Of a DNA stretch of 64,000 nt, positions 7,964 to 15,269 are shown piece by piece. The notes beneath the pieces were generated by a model that did no database searches, was not told where the DNA came from, and saw only the letters and a list, made by a program, of their open reading frames with translations. Each line of letters starts with the position of its first letter. Position 1 is the stretch's first letter. Location: assembly GCF_000834015.1 (NCBI RefSeq), contig NZ_JXQI01000003.1, positions 1 to 64,000 of the forward strand, given 5' to 3'. Origin of the DNA: Prevotella pectinovora. GTDB lineage: Bacteria; Bacteroidota; Bacteroidia; Bacteroidales; Bacteroidaceae. Position numbers and translations under genes: made by a program.

Positions 7964-8314
7964 TTAGTCCTCCTCTTCGTTTAAGGTTTCATTATTCACA
8001 TTCTCACCAGCATCAGAAATGGCAGAGACGATTTCTGCCTTCTCTTGCTCGTCGCGTCCCTCCAATATTCTGTCCATCTCTTCAAGCATCCATTGCTTGC
8101 GAGACTTGCCTTCCTCCTTAGCCTTTTGCAGTGCAGCCATTTTCTCTGCAAAGCCATCAATATACTCGTTAGTCTCAGAGAGTAATGCCATGCTTTCCTC
8201 CGAAACTCCCATTTTCTCACACTCACCCTTAACCAGCACCTCAATATCCTGGTCAGGATTGTTTTCTAATTGTTCTAACATTGAAGTCAGAATCTCGTCG
8301 AAATTCTTTGCCAT
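7964..8314 (-). CDS. Small acidic helical protein, 116 aa
   Basis: An acidic, highly charged, almost fully helical protein with no hydrophobic segment and no recognised domain. It resembles small chaperone-like or adaptor proteins in composition only. It sits in mid-operon, 81 nt after the GIY-YIG gene and 4 nt before the amphipathic protein gene, which it might stabilise (inference). Confidence 0.55.
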   Translation of the reverse strand: MAKNFDEILTSMLEQLENNPDQDIEVLVKGECEKMGVSEESMALLSETNEYIDGFAEKMAALQKAKEEGKSRKQWMLEEMDRILEGRDEQEKAEIVSAISDAGENVNNETLNEEED

Positions 8315-8395
8315 ATTAATTCTTTACAAGATTAAGTTTAGAAATTAGACTGCTTGAGGTAATATTTTCAATTATCATAAGGAACAAGTTTTTTA

Positions 8396-8806
8396 CTACC
8401 ATTCCGTTCTTCCTGTTTTATTATATTTAGGATTCATTTCTGATATTAAATATTCTTCAAGAGAAAGACAAGCATAGGGTTCTTCTTGGCTACAAGAATA
8501 ACATTGAACATAGGAAATATCATCAACACGTTTATCCTTTAAGATACATTTACCATTTTCCCCATATCCAAAATAATGATCAAGCCTTGCCCCCATTTGA
8601 CTTGCTTTTCCTATATACACAATGGTCTTATTTGAATCTAAGAAAATATAGATTCCTGCAGAATCAGGATTTGGCCAAGGTTGCGGCCAACCATATTCTT
8701 CTTCTTTAGGATATAAAGCATAAATTACTGTCGGTGTAAAACGCACACAAAACCTATCTTCATACCATTTTATTGCATTTTGTAGACAATATAATCCTTT
8801 CATCAT
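8396..8806 (-). CDS. GIY-YIG domain protein
   Basis: A 136-aa protein with the hallmarks of a GIY-YIG nuclease: GIYIF (51-55) and VYIGKA (63-68), an arginine at 74 (GARL) after the YIG strand, a glutamate in LEEYLI (117-118) and a closing NPKYN (125-129). Known family members cut DNA through Arg/Glu and one metal ion. A 50-residue N-terminal extension has no recognised fold and no extra DNA-binding domain is present. Being embedded in the AAA+ operon, it is a candidate effector. Single-domain GIY-YIG proteins can also act in repair. Confidence 0.8.
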   Translation of the reverse strand: MMKGLYCLQNAIKWYEDRFCVRFTPTVIYALYPKEEEYGWPQPWPNPDSAGIYIFLDSNKTIVYIGKASQMGARLDHYFGYGENGKCILKDKRVDDISYVQCYSCSQEEPYACLSLEEYLISEMNPKYNKTGRTEW

Positions 8807-8821
8807 ATTGTTCTTATATTT

Positions 8822-9568
8822 TTAATTTGCACTATATTCTACCGAAGCAAAGACCATACTATCCTCACGCAAATGCTTCATCAAGCGGTTTGCTTGTGGC
8901 TTGAATGTTATATATGTTAATCCCCCAGACAACCCTGCTCCTAAAAATGGAACCACCTTAGCTGCTCCCTTTGCAAAACTGTCTTTTGTTACCTTTATAC
9001 CTAACCATTTTGCAATCTGCTTAATAATAGGGTACCAAACAGTCTTGGTCAAAGTCATACGAGGTATACGCTTAACAACTTGCTCCGCTAAAGCCTTTGT
9101 CATTTTAGACAATGTTTGATTGGCTAATGAAACACCAAACATGACACCTACAAAAACAGTCAATACATTGATAGCATTATCTGTCAGATTCCCATTTTCA
9201 TCCAATAAAGAAGGATATCCATATATGTAGGCTAATTTCTGAGCAACTTTTAATACGTGGTAATAGTATTGTGCTGTGTCTGCTGGTAGAGTTCCTAACA
9301 TAGCAAACCCACCAGGAATTCCAACTGCAGCAGATATAGAAGTAACCTTTATCGTATGATTCTTGATGCAAGCTTTTGCAATAGCATCAAGCATAGCGAT
9401 GTCCAAATGCTTAACTGGATTTTCTTGTATACACAAACTTATAGTGTTTTGGTCAATATGACGGTTAGATAGTTCTTCTTGTAAAAAGGAAGATCTATTC
9501 ACCTTTATCCCAGGAACAGCCATAGCTGCAATCATTACCTGGTTCCATTTATTAGATCCATTATCCAT
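8822..9568 (-). CDS. EcsC family protein
   Basis: A 248-aa protein with the EcsC-domain layout: an N-terminal helical part, then hydrophobic segments around TSISAAVGIPGGFAMLGTLP (a membrane-associating region with the family's conserved G-x-P-G-G), the following AQYYYHVLKVAQKLAYIYGYP helix, and a C-terminal VPFLGAGLSGGLTY segment before a cytosolic helix. EcsC proteins are membrane-associated and biochemically uncharacterised. Here the gene lies 13 nt after the second 73-aa gene and 15 nt before the GIY-YIG gene. A role in tethering the complex to the inner membrane is inferred. Confidence 0.75.
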   Translation of the reverse strand: MDNGSNKWNQVMIAAMAVPGIKVNRSSFLQEELSNRHIDQNTISLCIQENPVKHLDIAMLDAIAKACIKNHTIKVTSISAAVGIPGGFAMLGTLPADTAQYYYHVLKVAQKLAYIYGYPSLLDENGNLTDNAINVLTVFVGVMFGVSLANQTLSKMTKALAEQVVKRIPRMTLTKTVWYPIIKQIAKWLGIKVTKDSFAKGAAKVVPFLGAGLSGGLTYITFKPQANRLMKHLREDSMVFASVEYSAN

Positions 9569-9581
9569 TATTCTTTTGGTT

Positions 9582-9803
9582 TTAGTCTAACTTCCTATAT
9601 TCAAAATCATTCTGGTTGCAGCATGCTTTCTTATAGTCGAAAGCATAGATGCGCATGTATACTTCCTGCACCTCCTTGGCTCCATTGTAGAATGGGGTGG
9701 TGGTGTGCTGCTGAGTGGTTACCGTCACTACCATGTCGGGGGTTAGTACGGTGCCGTTGGAACGCTTGATGCGCTTCGGCCTGACTTGAAAAACTTTACT
9801 CAT
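9582..9803 (-). CDS. Conserved hypothetical protein, 73 aa (copy 2)
   Basis: A small, basic, probably beta-rich protein (MSKVFQVRPKRIKRSNG at the start, with CC near the end). It differs from the protein encoded at 12083-12304 at only three residues (V/L, Y/F, R/K). The start at 9803 is chosen over the upstream in-frame ATG (9809) because it gives the same length as the other copy. No family or function is recognised. It follows the 737-aa gene after a hairpin (9821-9862). Confidence 0.65.
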   Translation of the reverse strand: MSKVFQVRPKRIKRSNGTVLTPDMVVTVTTQQHTTTPFYNGAKEVQEVYMRIYAFDYKKACCNQNDFEYRKLD

Positions 9804-9820
9804 AATCAATTCGTTATATT

Positions 9821-9862
9821 ACTCCAATTAGTTGTAGTAAGTTTTACACAATTAATTGGAGT
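9821..9862 (-). terminator. Intra-operon hairpin
   Basis: A 10-bp perfect inverted repeat, ACTCCAATTA (9821-9830) and TAATTGGAGT (9853-9862), between the 737-aa gene and copy 2 of the 73-aa gene. No T-tract follows, so it is more likely an attenuator or an RNA-stability element than a full stop. Confidence 0.4.
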
Positions 9863-9869
9863 ATCATTA

Positions 9870-12083
9870 TTATGCTTTACATTTTATTTTTTCCAATTCT
9901 TTGGCACGTTCCTCAGAGATTCCCAATGATTTTCTTTCACGCTCCAATAATCTACGGACATTATTTGGAATTACTCCATCTTCAATAACATCATCAAGAG
10001 CTTCCATGTACTCTTTTTCTTCATCGGTAAAAGATACCAAAGAAGCCTTTACCATGTCCTCAATCTCTTGCGCTCTCGTCTCTGACAATCCGAGTTTCTG
10101 ACGTTTACGTTCCAAGAACTTACGAGAATGAGCATCTATTTCAGACGCATCTTCCAAACAGAACTCTACTTCTTCCTTATATGCCAACTCGTCCTCTGAC
10201 AATTTAGTTTTCTGTGTTTGAGCAATCTGAGCAACTGCCTGACCATTAGGGGCATTTACATTATCGCCCTCAAAATCCAGCAAAGGCTTGAACTGCATAT
10301 CTATCTCCCATTCTATCTCTTCTGTCTTACTAAAGGTCTTGTCTGTTTTGGCATCATAAGTTCCACTTACCTTTGTGACAAGGTATTCAAAAGATGCTTT
10401 GACAGACAGGACTTTACTTGAAGTCATGCTTACAGACTCCGAAGAAGACAGATGCAAAGAATATGACAATATATTTCCATTCAATCTTTGCTTTACCAAA
10501 GCCTGCCAAGAAGTTTCAGAGTCTAACCAAACCAAATCGTCTGGGCAATATGGCTGCTTTGTTGGTAAATACGTCTGAACCATCTCCATTCCATCCTTGG
10601 ATGAATAACTATTTTGAGCAGCATTATTTCTACCAAAACTTCCCCCCACATTAACGGCTTTAACATCTAATTCTCCGGATACATCCAACTGCTTTGCTTC
10701 TGAAGAAGCTGTATCTAACCCACGTAATCTTTTAATTCTTATTTCATTAGCTCCAAGACATTGTCCCAAATAACAAAGTTCATGTACTCTTTCCATGAAC
10801 AACTGCTCTGTTGCATTCTCAAATGGTAGATACGTTGCTGGTTTGAACGGATGACCAATGTATAAAGTGTTGGCTTGCGGATGCCCAACAGGGAATTGGA
10901 TTGATGCAGGAAGATCGTTTAATGTAAACACGAATTGTATGTTCCCATCTTTATCATAGCAACCAGGTAGTTGTTTCTCTGTTCCAAGAACAAATATAAA
11001 TTTTCTCGTATTATAGTCTATTTGTGTAAAATAAGCAGGAAGATGTTTAGTTGTATTCATATATATATCCTTAGCTTCTTGCTTAATCTCAAAATCTGGT
11101 GATTCCATGGCTGCTAATGCCATTTGTCTTCCTTGTAATTGATTTAAGCAATATAAAGCATTAAGATAATATATTTTACAACGGAATTCATCATCTGTAC
11201 AATGTGCAAGCGCCTCTCTAAACGCACTGTTCATAGCACCGTCATAACGATCTACTTCTTCTGAGAATTGCTCCGAGCCAGCTGCGATATCAACATCTAA
11301 TTGTTCTGTCATTTTTTGTGCATACGCCAGTCCCAAATAATAATAATAAATTGATTTAGTCTCATCTTCATCTGTAAAATCGGTAGATGACAAGATTTCG
11401 TTTATACATTGAATTGCCTTATCCGCTTCATTATTATCCAAATAAGATTCTATTACTTCCAATGGGGTTGTCTCCTCTTCATGCCCTGCAACAGTAACCA
11501 TCTTGTTTAACACGGCAGCTATTTTTTGAGCATCAGTTTTAACGGCAGAAGTCTCTCCATTAAAACTAAAGAAATTTTGCAATGGCAAAGGTACATTATC
11601 CTCGTCATTTCCATATCCCCATAGATAGATTCGCATCTCGCGATATTCAACTCTCTCAATGTCATTAAATGCAAAAGAATATACGTCTCCATCATCATTA
11701 TTAGGAATCCAAACAAGCCTTTTATTTGTAATGACTAAGCCTTGATTCCTATTTCCGAAGAATGAAGTGTCATTGAAGAACAGTATTTGCTCATCTATAT
11801 CTATGCAAAAATTTTCTCGAACAGAAGCCTTGTCTGTATCTGAAATATTTATCATCATACAAACTATATATTTCTCTTTTACGCCATTCATAAACGCTTT
11901 AGCCACATCGTCTATTGGTTCATTTGAGAAATTCCAGTTTTTACCTCCATTAAGATTTTTGTCTATTACATCCATAGACTTATCCACGATATCAGTAGTT
12001 TGTGATAACGCATATAAGACTGGCGAAGATGAAGCGACCATATTGACCGCTTTCTTCAAATTTTTAGAATTAAATATTCCCAT
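9870..12083 (-). CDS. Large PH-like/TPR-like protein with C-terminal helical repeats
   Basis: A 737-aa cytoplasmic protein. Residues about 95-165 form a bacterial PH-like (YokE/GRAM-type) domain: FFGNRNQGLVITNKRLVWI followed by FAFNDIERVEY. Residues about 205-300 look TPR-like (ESYLDNNEADKAIQCINEIL, YYYLGLAYAQK). The long middle part is unrecognised. The C-terminus has two copies of a roughly 50-residue helical unit with a shared RKxLGxSExRAxE core (about 665-680 and 718-733). PH-like domains often bind lipids or partner proteins. Its ATG overlaps the stop of the first 73-aa gene by 1 nt, so it is translationally coupled. Function unknown; probably the scaffold of the system. Confidence 0.6.
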   Translation of the reverse strand: MGIFNSKNLKKAVNMVASSSPVLYALSQTTDIVDKSMDVIDKNLNGGKNWNFSNEPIDDVAKAFMNGVKEKYIVCMMINISDTDKASVRENFCIDIDEQILFFNDTSFFGNRNQGLVITNKRLVWIPNNDDGDVYSFAFNDIERVEYREMRIYLWGYGNDEDNVPLPLQNFFSFNGETSAVKTDAQKIAAVLNKMVTVAGHEEETTPLEVIESYLDNNEADKAIQCINEILSSTDFTDEDETKSIYYYYLGLAYAQKMTEQLDVDIAAGSEQFSEEVDRYDGAMNSAFREALAHCTDDEFRCKIYYLNALYCLNQLQGRQMALAAMESPDFEIKQEAKDIYMNTTKHLPAYFTQIDYNTRKFIFVLGTEKQLPGCYDKDGNIQFVFTLNDLPASIQFPVGHPQANTLYIGHPFKPATYLPFENATEQLFMERVHELCYLGQCLGANEIRIKRLRGLDTASSEAKQLDVSGELDVKAVNVGGSFGRNNAAQNSYSSKDGMEMVQTYLPTKQPYCPDDLVWLDSETSWQALVKQRLNGNILSYSLHLSSSESVSMTSSKVLSVKASFEYLVTKVSGTYDAKTDKTFSKTEEIEWEIDMQFKPLLDFEGDNVNAPNGQAVAQIAQTQKTKLSEDELAYKEEVEFCLEDASEIDAHSRKFLERKRQKLGLSETRAQEIEDMVKASLVSFTDEEKEYMEALDDVIEDGVIPNNVRRLLERERKSLGISEERAKELEKIKCKA

Positions 12084-12304
12084 TAGTCCAACTTCTTAAA
12101 TTCAAAATCATTCTGGTTGCAGCATGCTTTTTTGTAGTCGAAGGCGTAGATGCGCATGTAGACTTCTTGAAGCTCTTTGGCGCCGTTGTAGAATGGGGTG
12201 GTGGTGTGCTGCTGAGTGGTTACCGTCACTACCATATCGGGGGTTAGTACGGTGCCGTTGGAACGCTTGATGCGCTTCGGCCTTACTTGAAAAACTTTAC
12301 TCAT
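12083..12304 (-). CDS. Conserved hypothetical protein, 73 aa (copy 1)
   Basis: First gene of the operon, differing at only three residues from the 73-aa protein encoded at 9582-9803. A promoter lies about 70 nt upstream (12374-12381). The protein is basic at the N-terminus with a Thr-rich strand (VVTVTTQQHTTTPF), then YMRIYAFDYKKACC. No family is recognised. The stop overlaps the next ATG (TAATG), so translation of the 737-aa protein probably depends on this gene. Confidence 0.7.
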   Translation of the reverse strand: MSKVFQVRPKRIKRSNGTVLTPDMVVTVTTQQHTTTPFYNGAKELQEVYMRIYAFDYKKACCNQNDFEFKKLD

Positions 12305-12707
12305 AGGCTGTAAGTTTTAAGTTGTTTGACGTATCGATGTGGTGGGACAAGGTACGATATGTATCTTCTTTTGCAAAGATAATCAGATGCCTTGACCCGT
12401 ACAAGTTCATAATGGTTCATAGAGGAAAAGAAAGGCGTAGACTCCTTCTCTCGATATTCCCTTGTAAGTTAGGCTCTGGTAAAACCCGTAGAAAAGAGGA
12501 TATGAAAGAGGAGCCTACACCATATCATGGTGCAGACTCGCTCAAACAAATTCCAGTTCTTTTCTACTTCAGTTCAAATTTACCAGATTTCAACTTACAG
12601 AACCGTCACGGTGCACACAAGTTATATTGGTACACCCTTATTTGCTTGCTCGCGTCCACAAGATTTCTTGCGTCATTTCCGGGGCTGCCAGCTTTAGGAT
12701 TTTGTGC
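12305..12707. other. Intergenic region upstream of the AAA+ operon
   Basis: Apart from the operon promoter (12374-12381) and a short palindrome CACCAT-ATC-ATGGTG (12529-12543), I see nothing convincing. A plus-strand ORF spans 12322-12711, but its composition and lack of promoter or homology argue against a gene. Confidence 0.5.
12374..12381 (-). promoter_or_regulatory. Promoter of the AAA+ operon
   Basis: The minus strand reads TATCTTTG, matching TAnnTTTG, with a TTG about 20 nt upstream. It points toward the ten-gene series 12304-4654. No other equally good match precedes the inner genes, whose gaps are mostly under 20 nt. Confidence 0.65.
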
Positions 12708-13076
12708 CTAACGCTGTTGCTGCCCTTCCATTTGCAAATGTAGTAAAAGTTTCGGATAATCCTCATCTTTCCATTGAAAAATCTTGGTCGGCTCCTCTTT
12801 TTCTGGTTTCCGGTACTCTTGTCGCTGCGTGATGAGTCTCATTTTGTCACTGATGTCGTCGAAGCCATTGACTATCGTATTGGCAGGGGAGGGGATGTGG
12901 GCTATGATGCCGGCAACGGTCTTGTGGTAGTGGGAGTACATGATGTCGGCTCGTGGCCATCCTTTGTCATGTCCGATTTCGAAGTAGCATACGCTTGTGA
13001 TTGCTGTCATGATAAAGAGACAGAAGAGTTTTATCACTTTGGTGAGTATCTTGCGTAACATGGGTTTTATTGTCAT
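12708..13076 (-). CDS. Small single-pass membrane protein, 122 aa
   Basis: The start is at 13076 (MTIKPMLRKILTK) because a promoter -7 element (TACCTTTG, 13103-13110 on the minus strand) lies about 27 nt upstream, which rules out the longer frame beginning at 13211. A basic N-terminus is followed by one hydrophobic segment (LFCLFIMTAITSVCYF, about 15-30), then a polar domain with a charged C-terminus rich in Lys/Glu. No family is recognised. It is separated from the AAA+ operon by 400 nt and a promoter, so a link to it is only positional. Confidence 0.5.
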   Translation of the reverse strand: MTIKPMLRKILTKVIKLFCLFIMTAITSVCYFEIGHDKGWPRADIMYSHYHKTVAGIIAHIPSPANTIVNGFDDISDKMRLITQRQEYRKPEKEEPTKIFQWKDEDYPKLLLHLQMEGQQQR

Positions 13077-13102
13077 GGTGGTGCTGTTTGATGTCGCGAC
13101 GG

Positions 13103-13110
13103 CAAAGGTA
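13103..13110 (-). promoter_or_regulatory. Promoter of the small membrane protein gene
   Basis: Minus-strand TACCTTTG, matching TAnnTTTG, 27 nt upstream of the ATG at 13076. It fixes that start codon. Confidence 0.6.
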
Positions 13111-13213
13111 TAGGTTATGGGTGCCAAAAGATGACATAGCTGGAGGAAAAATGATGGGCGGATAGAAATAATATTGATTTGCTGTGACAGATATGAGTAA
13201 AAGATGCACATAT

Positions 13214-13540
13214 ACGCTGATTTTCAGTAAAAACAGGAATTTTTCAAAAACTGTCAGATTGTCTGGTTTTTCACCGTAATATCCTGATAAGCAGGTAGTT
13301 GACTGTTTTGCGATTGTCAGGCAATTGTCTGGATGGTTGGCTGATGAAAGGAAAAGCGTAAGGCTGCAAGCAGTTATAAAATATTACATTGAATGGCCTA
13401 ATGACCGTTTGGTGTTAGCTTATTGGGCAGACCTCTGACAGTAAATCTGCCCATCCGGGGTAAGCAGCGTGCCCACTTTGGGTAAGCACGTTGCCCAACA
13501 TGGGCAAGCACGTTGCCCCACTTGGGCATGGTAGCTGCAC
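13214..13540. repeat. Palindrome-cluster repeat, copy R1
   Basis: This stretch is homologous to the reverse complement of 53430-53772. Shared landmarks are CTGTCAGATTGTCTGGTTTTT, GATTGTCAGGCAATTGTC (here), TTAGCTTATTGGGCAGAC and three iterations of a TGGGCAAGCACGTTGCCC-like palindrome. In this copy a half of the 193-bp element (13351-13417) sits where the other copy has different sequence. Confidence 0.75.
13351..13417 (-). repeat. Half copy of the 193-bp element
   Basis: Matches the last 67 bp of the copy at 61590-61782 (CTGCAAGCAGTTATAAAATA, then GGCCTAATGACCGTTT). The other half is absent. Confidence 0.7.
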
Positions 13541-13629
13541 GGATGTTGCCCATTTGTCCCCGATATGGCAAACTCCGTTTGGGCTTAAGCAGAATCCTGC
13601 TTGTCCACTTGTTTGAGACGAACCAAGAC

Positions 13630-13755
13630 CATCTGTCCCTCCCCTTCGGGGGAGGTTAGGTGGGGGCTGAAGATCAGTTGCAGAGAAACTTGTTCCTTCC
13701 CATGGGGAAGGTCAGGATGGGTTATCCTTCGGGGGAGGTTAGGTGGGGGCTGATG
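13630..13755. repeat. G/C-rich hairpin repeats
   Basis: Two iterations of a hairpin unit ending in GGGGGAGGTTAGGTGGGGGC (near 13650 and 13735), separated by a related CCTTCCCATGGGGAAGG hairpin. The same unit recurs at 21204-21230 and 21430-21460, and a cousin (CCCATCCTAACCTTCCC) recurs at 14995-15120. Repetitive extragenic palindrome type. Confidence 0.6.
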
Positions 13756-13921
13756 TCGATATGCAGAGTAAAGTAACAAAACCGATATCCGAGAATCACG
13801 GATTAGTCATCACTCCTTAAAAGTCAAATTCCATTCAAGCCCTAATGATTGATAGGGGTTAAAAAGAATTAAGATGGAGAGGAAATGTGGGTGGGAGAGG
13901 CTCTTTTTGTAAATTATTGGG

Positions 13922-13929
13922 TATATTTG
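13922..13929 (+). promoter_or_regulatory. Likely lptB promoter
   Basis: TATATTTG matches TAnnTTTG, 85 nt upstream of the lptB ATG. A TTTTTG lies 12 nt upstream, closer than the usual -33 spacing. Confidence 0.45.
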
Positions 13930-14014
13930 CAGTTTGTATTGTGGCGGACGGCGAGTGGCGACACGAGTCAGGGATGCTGCTGACGGAAAGACATAACGAT
14001 ATTCAAACTATATA

Positions 14015-14830
14015 ATGAGCGACAGCGAGAATATAAAGAAGGAGAACAAGAGCGGGGGAATGGTGCTGCGCACCGAAGGCCTCGTGAAGCAGTATGGCAA
14101 GCGCACGGTGGTCAACGACGTGTCGATAAGCGTGAAGCAGGGCGAGATCGTGGGACTGCTCGGTCCGAACGGTGCCGGCAAGACCACCTCATTCTATATG
14201 ACCACCGGACTCATTGTGCCCAATGCCGGTCATATCTATCTCGACGACAAGGACATCACCTCCTATCCCGTGTATAAAAGAGCACGTGCCGGTGTGGGCT
14301 ATCTGCCCCAGGAGGCGAGCGTGTTCAGGAAACTCAGTGTGGAAGACAATATCATGGCGGTGCTCGAGATGACCGACCTTACCCGCAAGGAGCAGCTTGC
14401 CAAACTGGAGACGCTGATAGACGAGTTCGACCTGCATAAGGTGCGCAAGAACCTCGGCGACCGTCTCTCGGGAGGAGAGCGTCGCCGCACGGAGATAGCC
14501 CGCTGTCTCGCCATCGACCCAAAGTTCATCATGCTCGACGAACCGTTTGCCGGCGTTGACCCGATCGCCGTGGAAGACATCCAGCATGTGGTGTGGCAGT
14601 TGAAATACCGCAACATCGGTATTCTCATCACCGACCACAACGTGCAGGAGACGCTCACCATCACCGACCGTGCCTATCTGCTCTTCGAGGGCAGGATCCT
14701 CTTCAAGGGCAGTCCGGAGGAGCTTGCCGCCAACGACATCGTTAGGGAGAAATATCTCGGTGTGGATTTCGAACTTCGTCAGAAGAACTTCCAGGAGGTG
14801 GACGAGAGGAAGAGAGCGAGAAGGGAGTAA
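14015..14830 (+). CDS. lptB: LPS export ABC transporter ATP-binding protein LptB
   Basis: A 271-aa ABC ATPase: Walker A GPNGAGKT (50-57), Q-loop in LPQEASVF (97-104), signature LSGGERRR (151-158), Walker B FIMLDEP (171-177) and switch His208 (ITDHN). LptB powers extraction of lipopolysaccharide from the inner membrane with LptFG and feeds the Lpt bridge. It is about 30 residues longer than typical LptB because of a charged N-terminal tail (first 15 residues) and a C-terminal tail rich in Arg/Glu. The gene is monocistronic here. Its pathway partner, an OstA-like protein, is encoded at 27080-28780. Confidence 0.93.
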   Translation: MSDSENIKKENKSGGMVLRTEGLVKQYGKRTVVNDVSISVKQGEIVGLLGPNGAGKTTSFYMTTGLIVPNAGHIYLDDKDITSYPVYKRARAGVGYLPQEASVFRKLSVEDNIMAVLEMTDLTRKEQLAKLETLIDEFDLHKVRKNLGDRLSGGERRRTEIARCLAIDPKFIMLDEPFAGVDPIAVEDIQHVVWQLKYRNIGILITDHNVQETLTITDRAYLLFEGRILFKGSPEELAANDIVREKYLGVDFELRQKNFQEVDERKRARRE

Positions 14831-15269
14831 GTCCTGTGTTTGTTAAAAATTCCAAAACTTTAGGTCTTTACACCTTTTATAATTAATTTTGCAAGCCATT
14901 AGTGTGCGTGCCCCTCTTGTATCGACAGGTTGCGGGCCATACATTATTATATATATGGAATCCATAAAAACCTGGAACCCATAAAGACCTGGAACCCATC
15001 CTAACCTTCCCAAAGGGAAGGAACTGGTTACCGGGCGAATGGGAGAGACCCATCCTAACCTTCCCAAGGGGAAGGAACTGGATACCGGGCGAATGGACGA
15101 GAAACCCATCCTAACCTTCATAAGGGACTGGTGCCGGACGAAGGGACGGGGCGAATGGGCGAGGGCAATGAGAGGCTGCTGACAGGCGGCAGGTCGCTGG
15201 TGACCTTCGGTATATAAAGCGATAGAGACAGAGAAAAATAATAATCATATAAAATACGAATAACGAAAA
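14831..15269. other. lptB-tig intergenic region
   Basis: No gene is seen. It contains a -7-like TAATTTTG at 14884-14891 that would give tig a leader of about 370 nt, and three imperfect tandem copies of a 54-56 bp unit (14995-15160). The two minus-strand ORFs here are low-complexity shadows of the repeat. Confidence 0.6.
14995..15160. repeat. 54-56 bp tandem repeat, three copies
   Basis: Units begin at 14995, 15049 and 15105. Each opens with CCCATCCTAACCTTCCC, contains an AAGGGAAGGAACTGG hairpin arm and ends in CCGGGCGAATGG. The third copy is degenerate. Related single units occur near 13700 and 20987. Confidence 0.7.

Larger units (their letters stand above)
13077..14014. other. Repeat-filled intergenic region before lptB
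   Basis: No gene is seen. It holds, in order, the promoter at 13103-13110, the palindrome-cluster repeat (13214-13540) with an embedded half of the 193-bp element (13351-13417), two G/C-rich hairpin repeats (13630-13755), a fragment of the 193-bp element end (13830-13862) and a -7-like TATATTTG for lptB (13922-13929). Confidence 0.7.

Noticed and set aside
12322..12711. Plus-strand 129-aa ORF upstream of the AAA+ operon
   Set aside because: It overlaps the operon promoter on the opposite strand, has no promoter of its own, no recognisable domain, and an unusual Arg/Pro/Leu-rich composition.
13440..13540. Regularly repeated GCAAGCACGTTGCCC units, considered as a CRISPR array
   Set aside because: The units are palindromic, spacing is only a few bases, there are no unique spacers of 25-40 nt and no cas genes.
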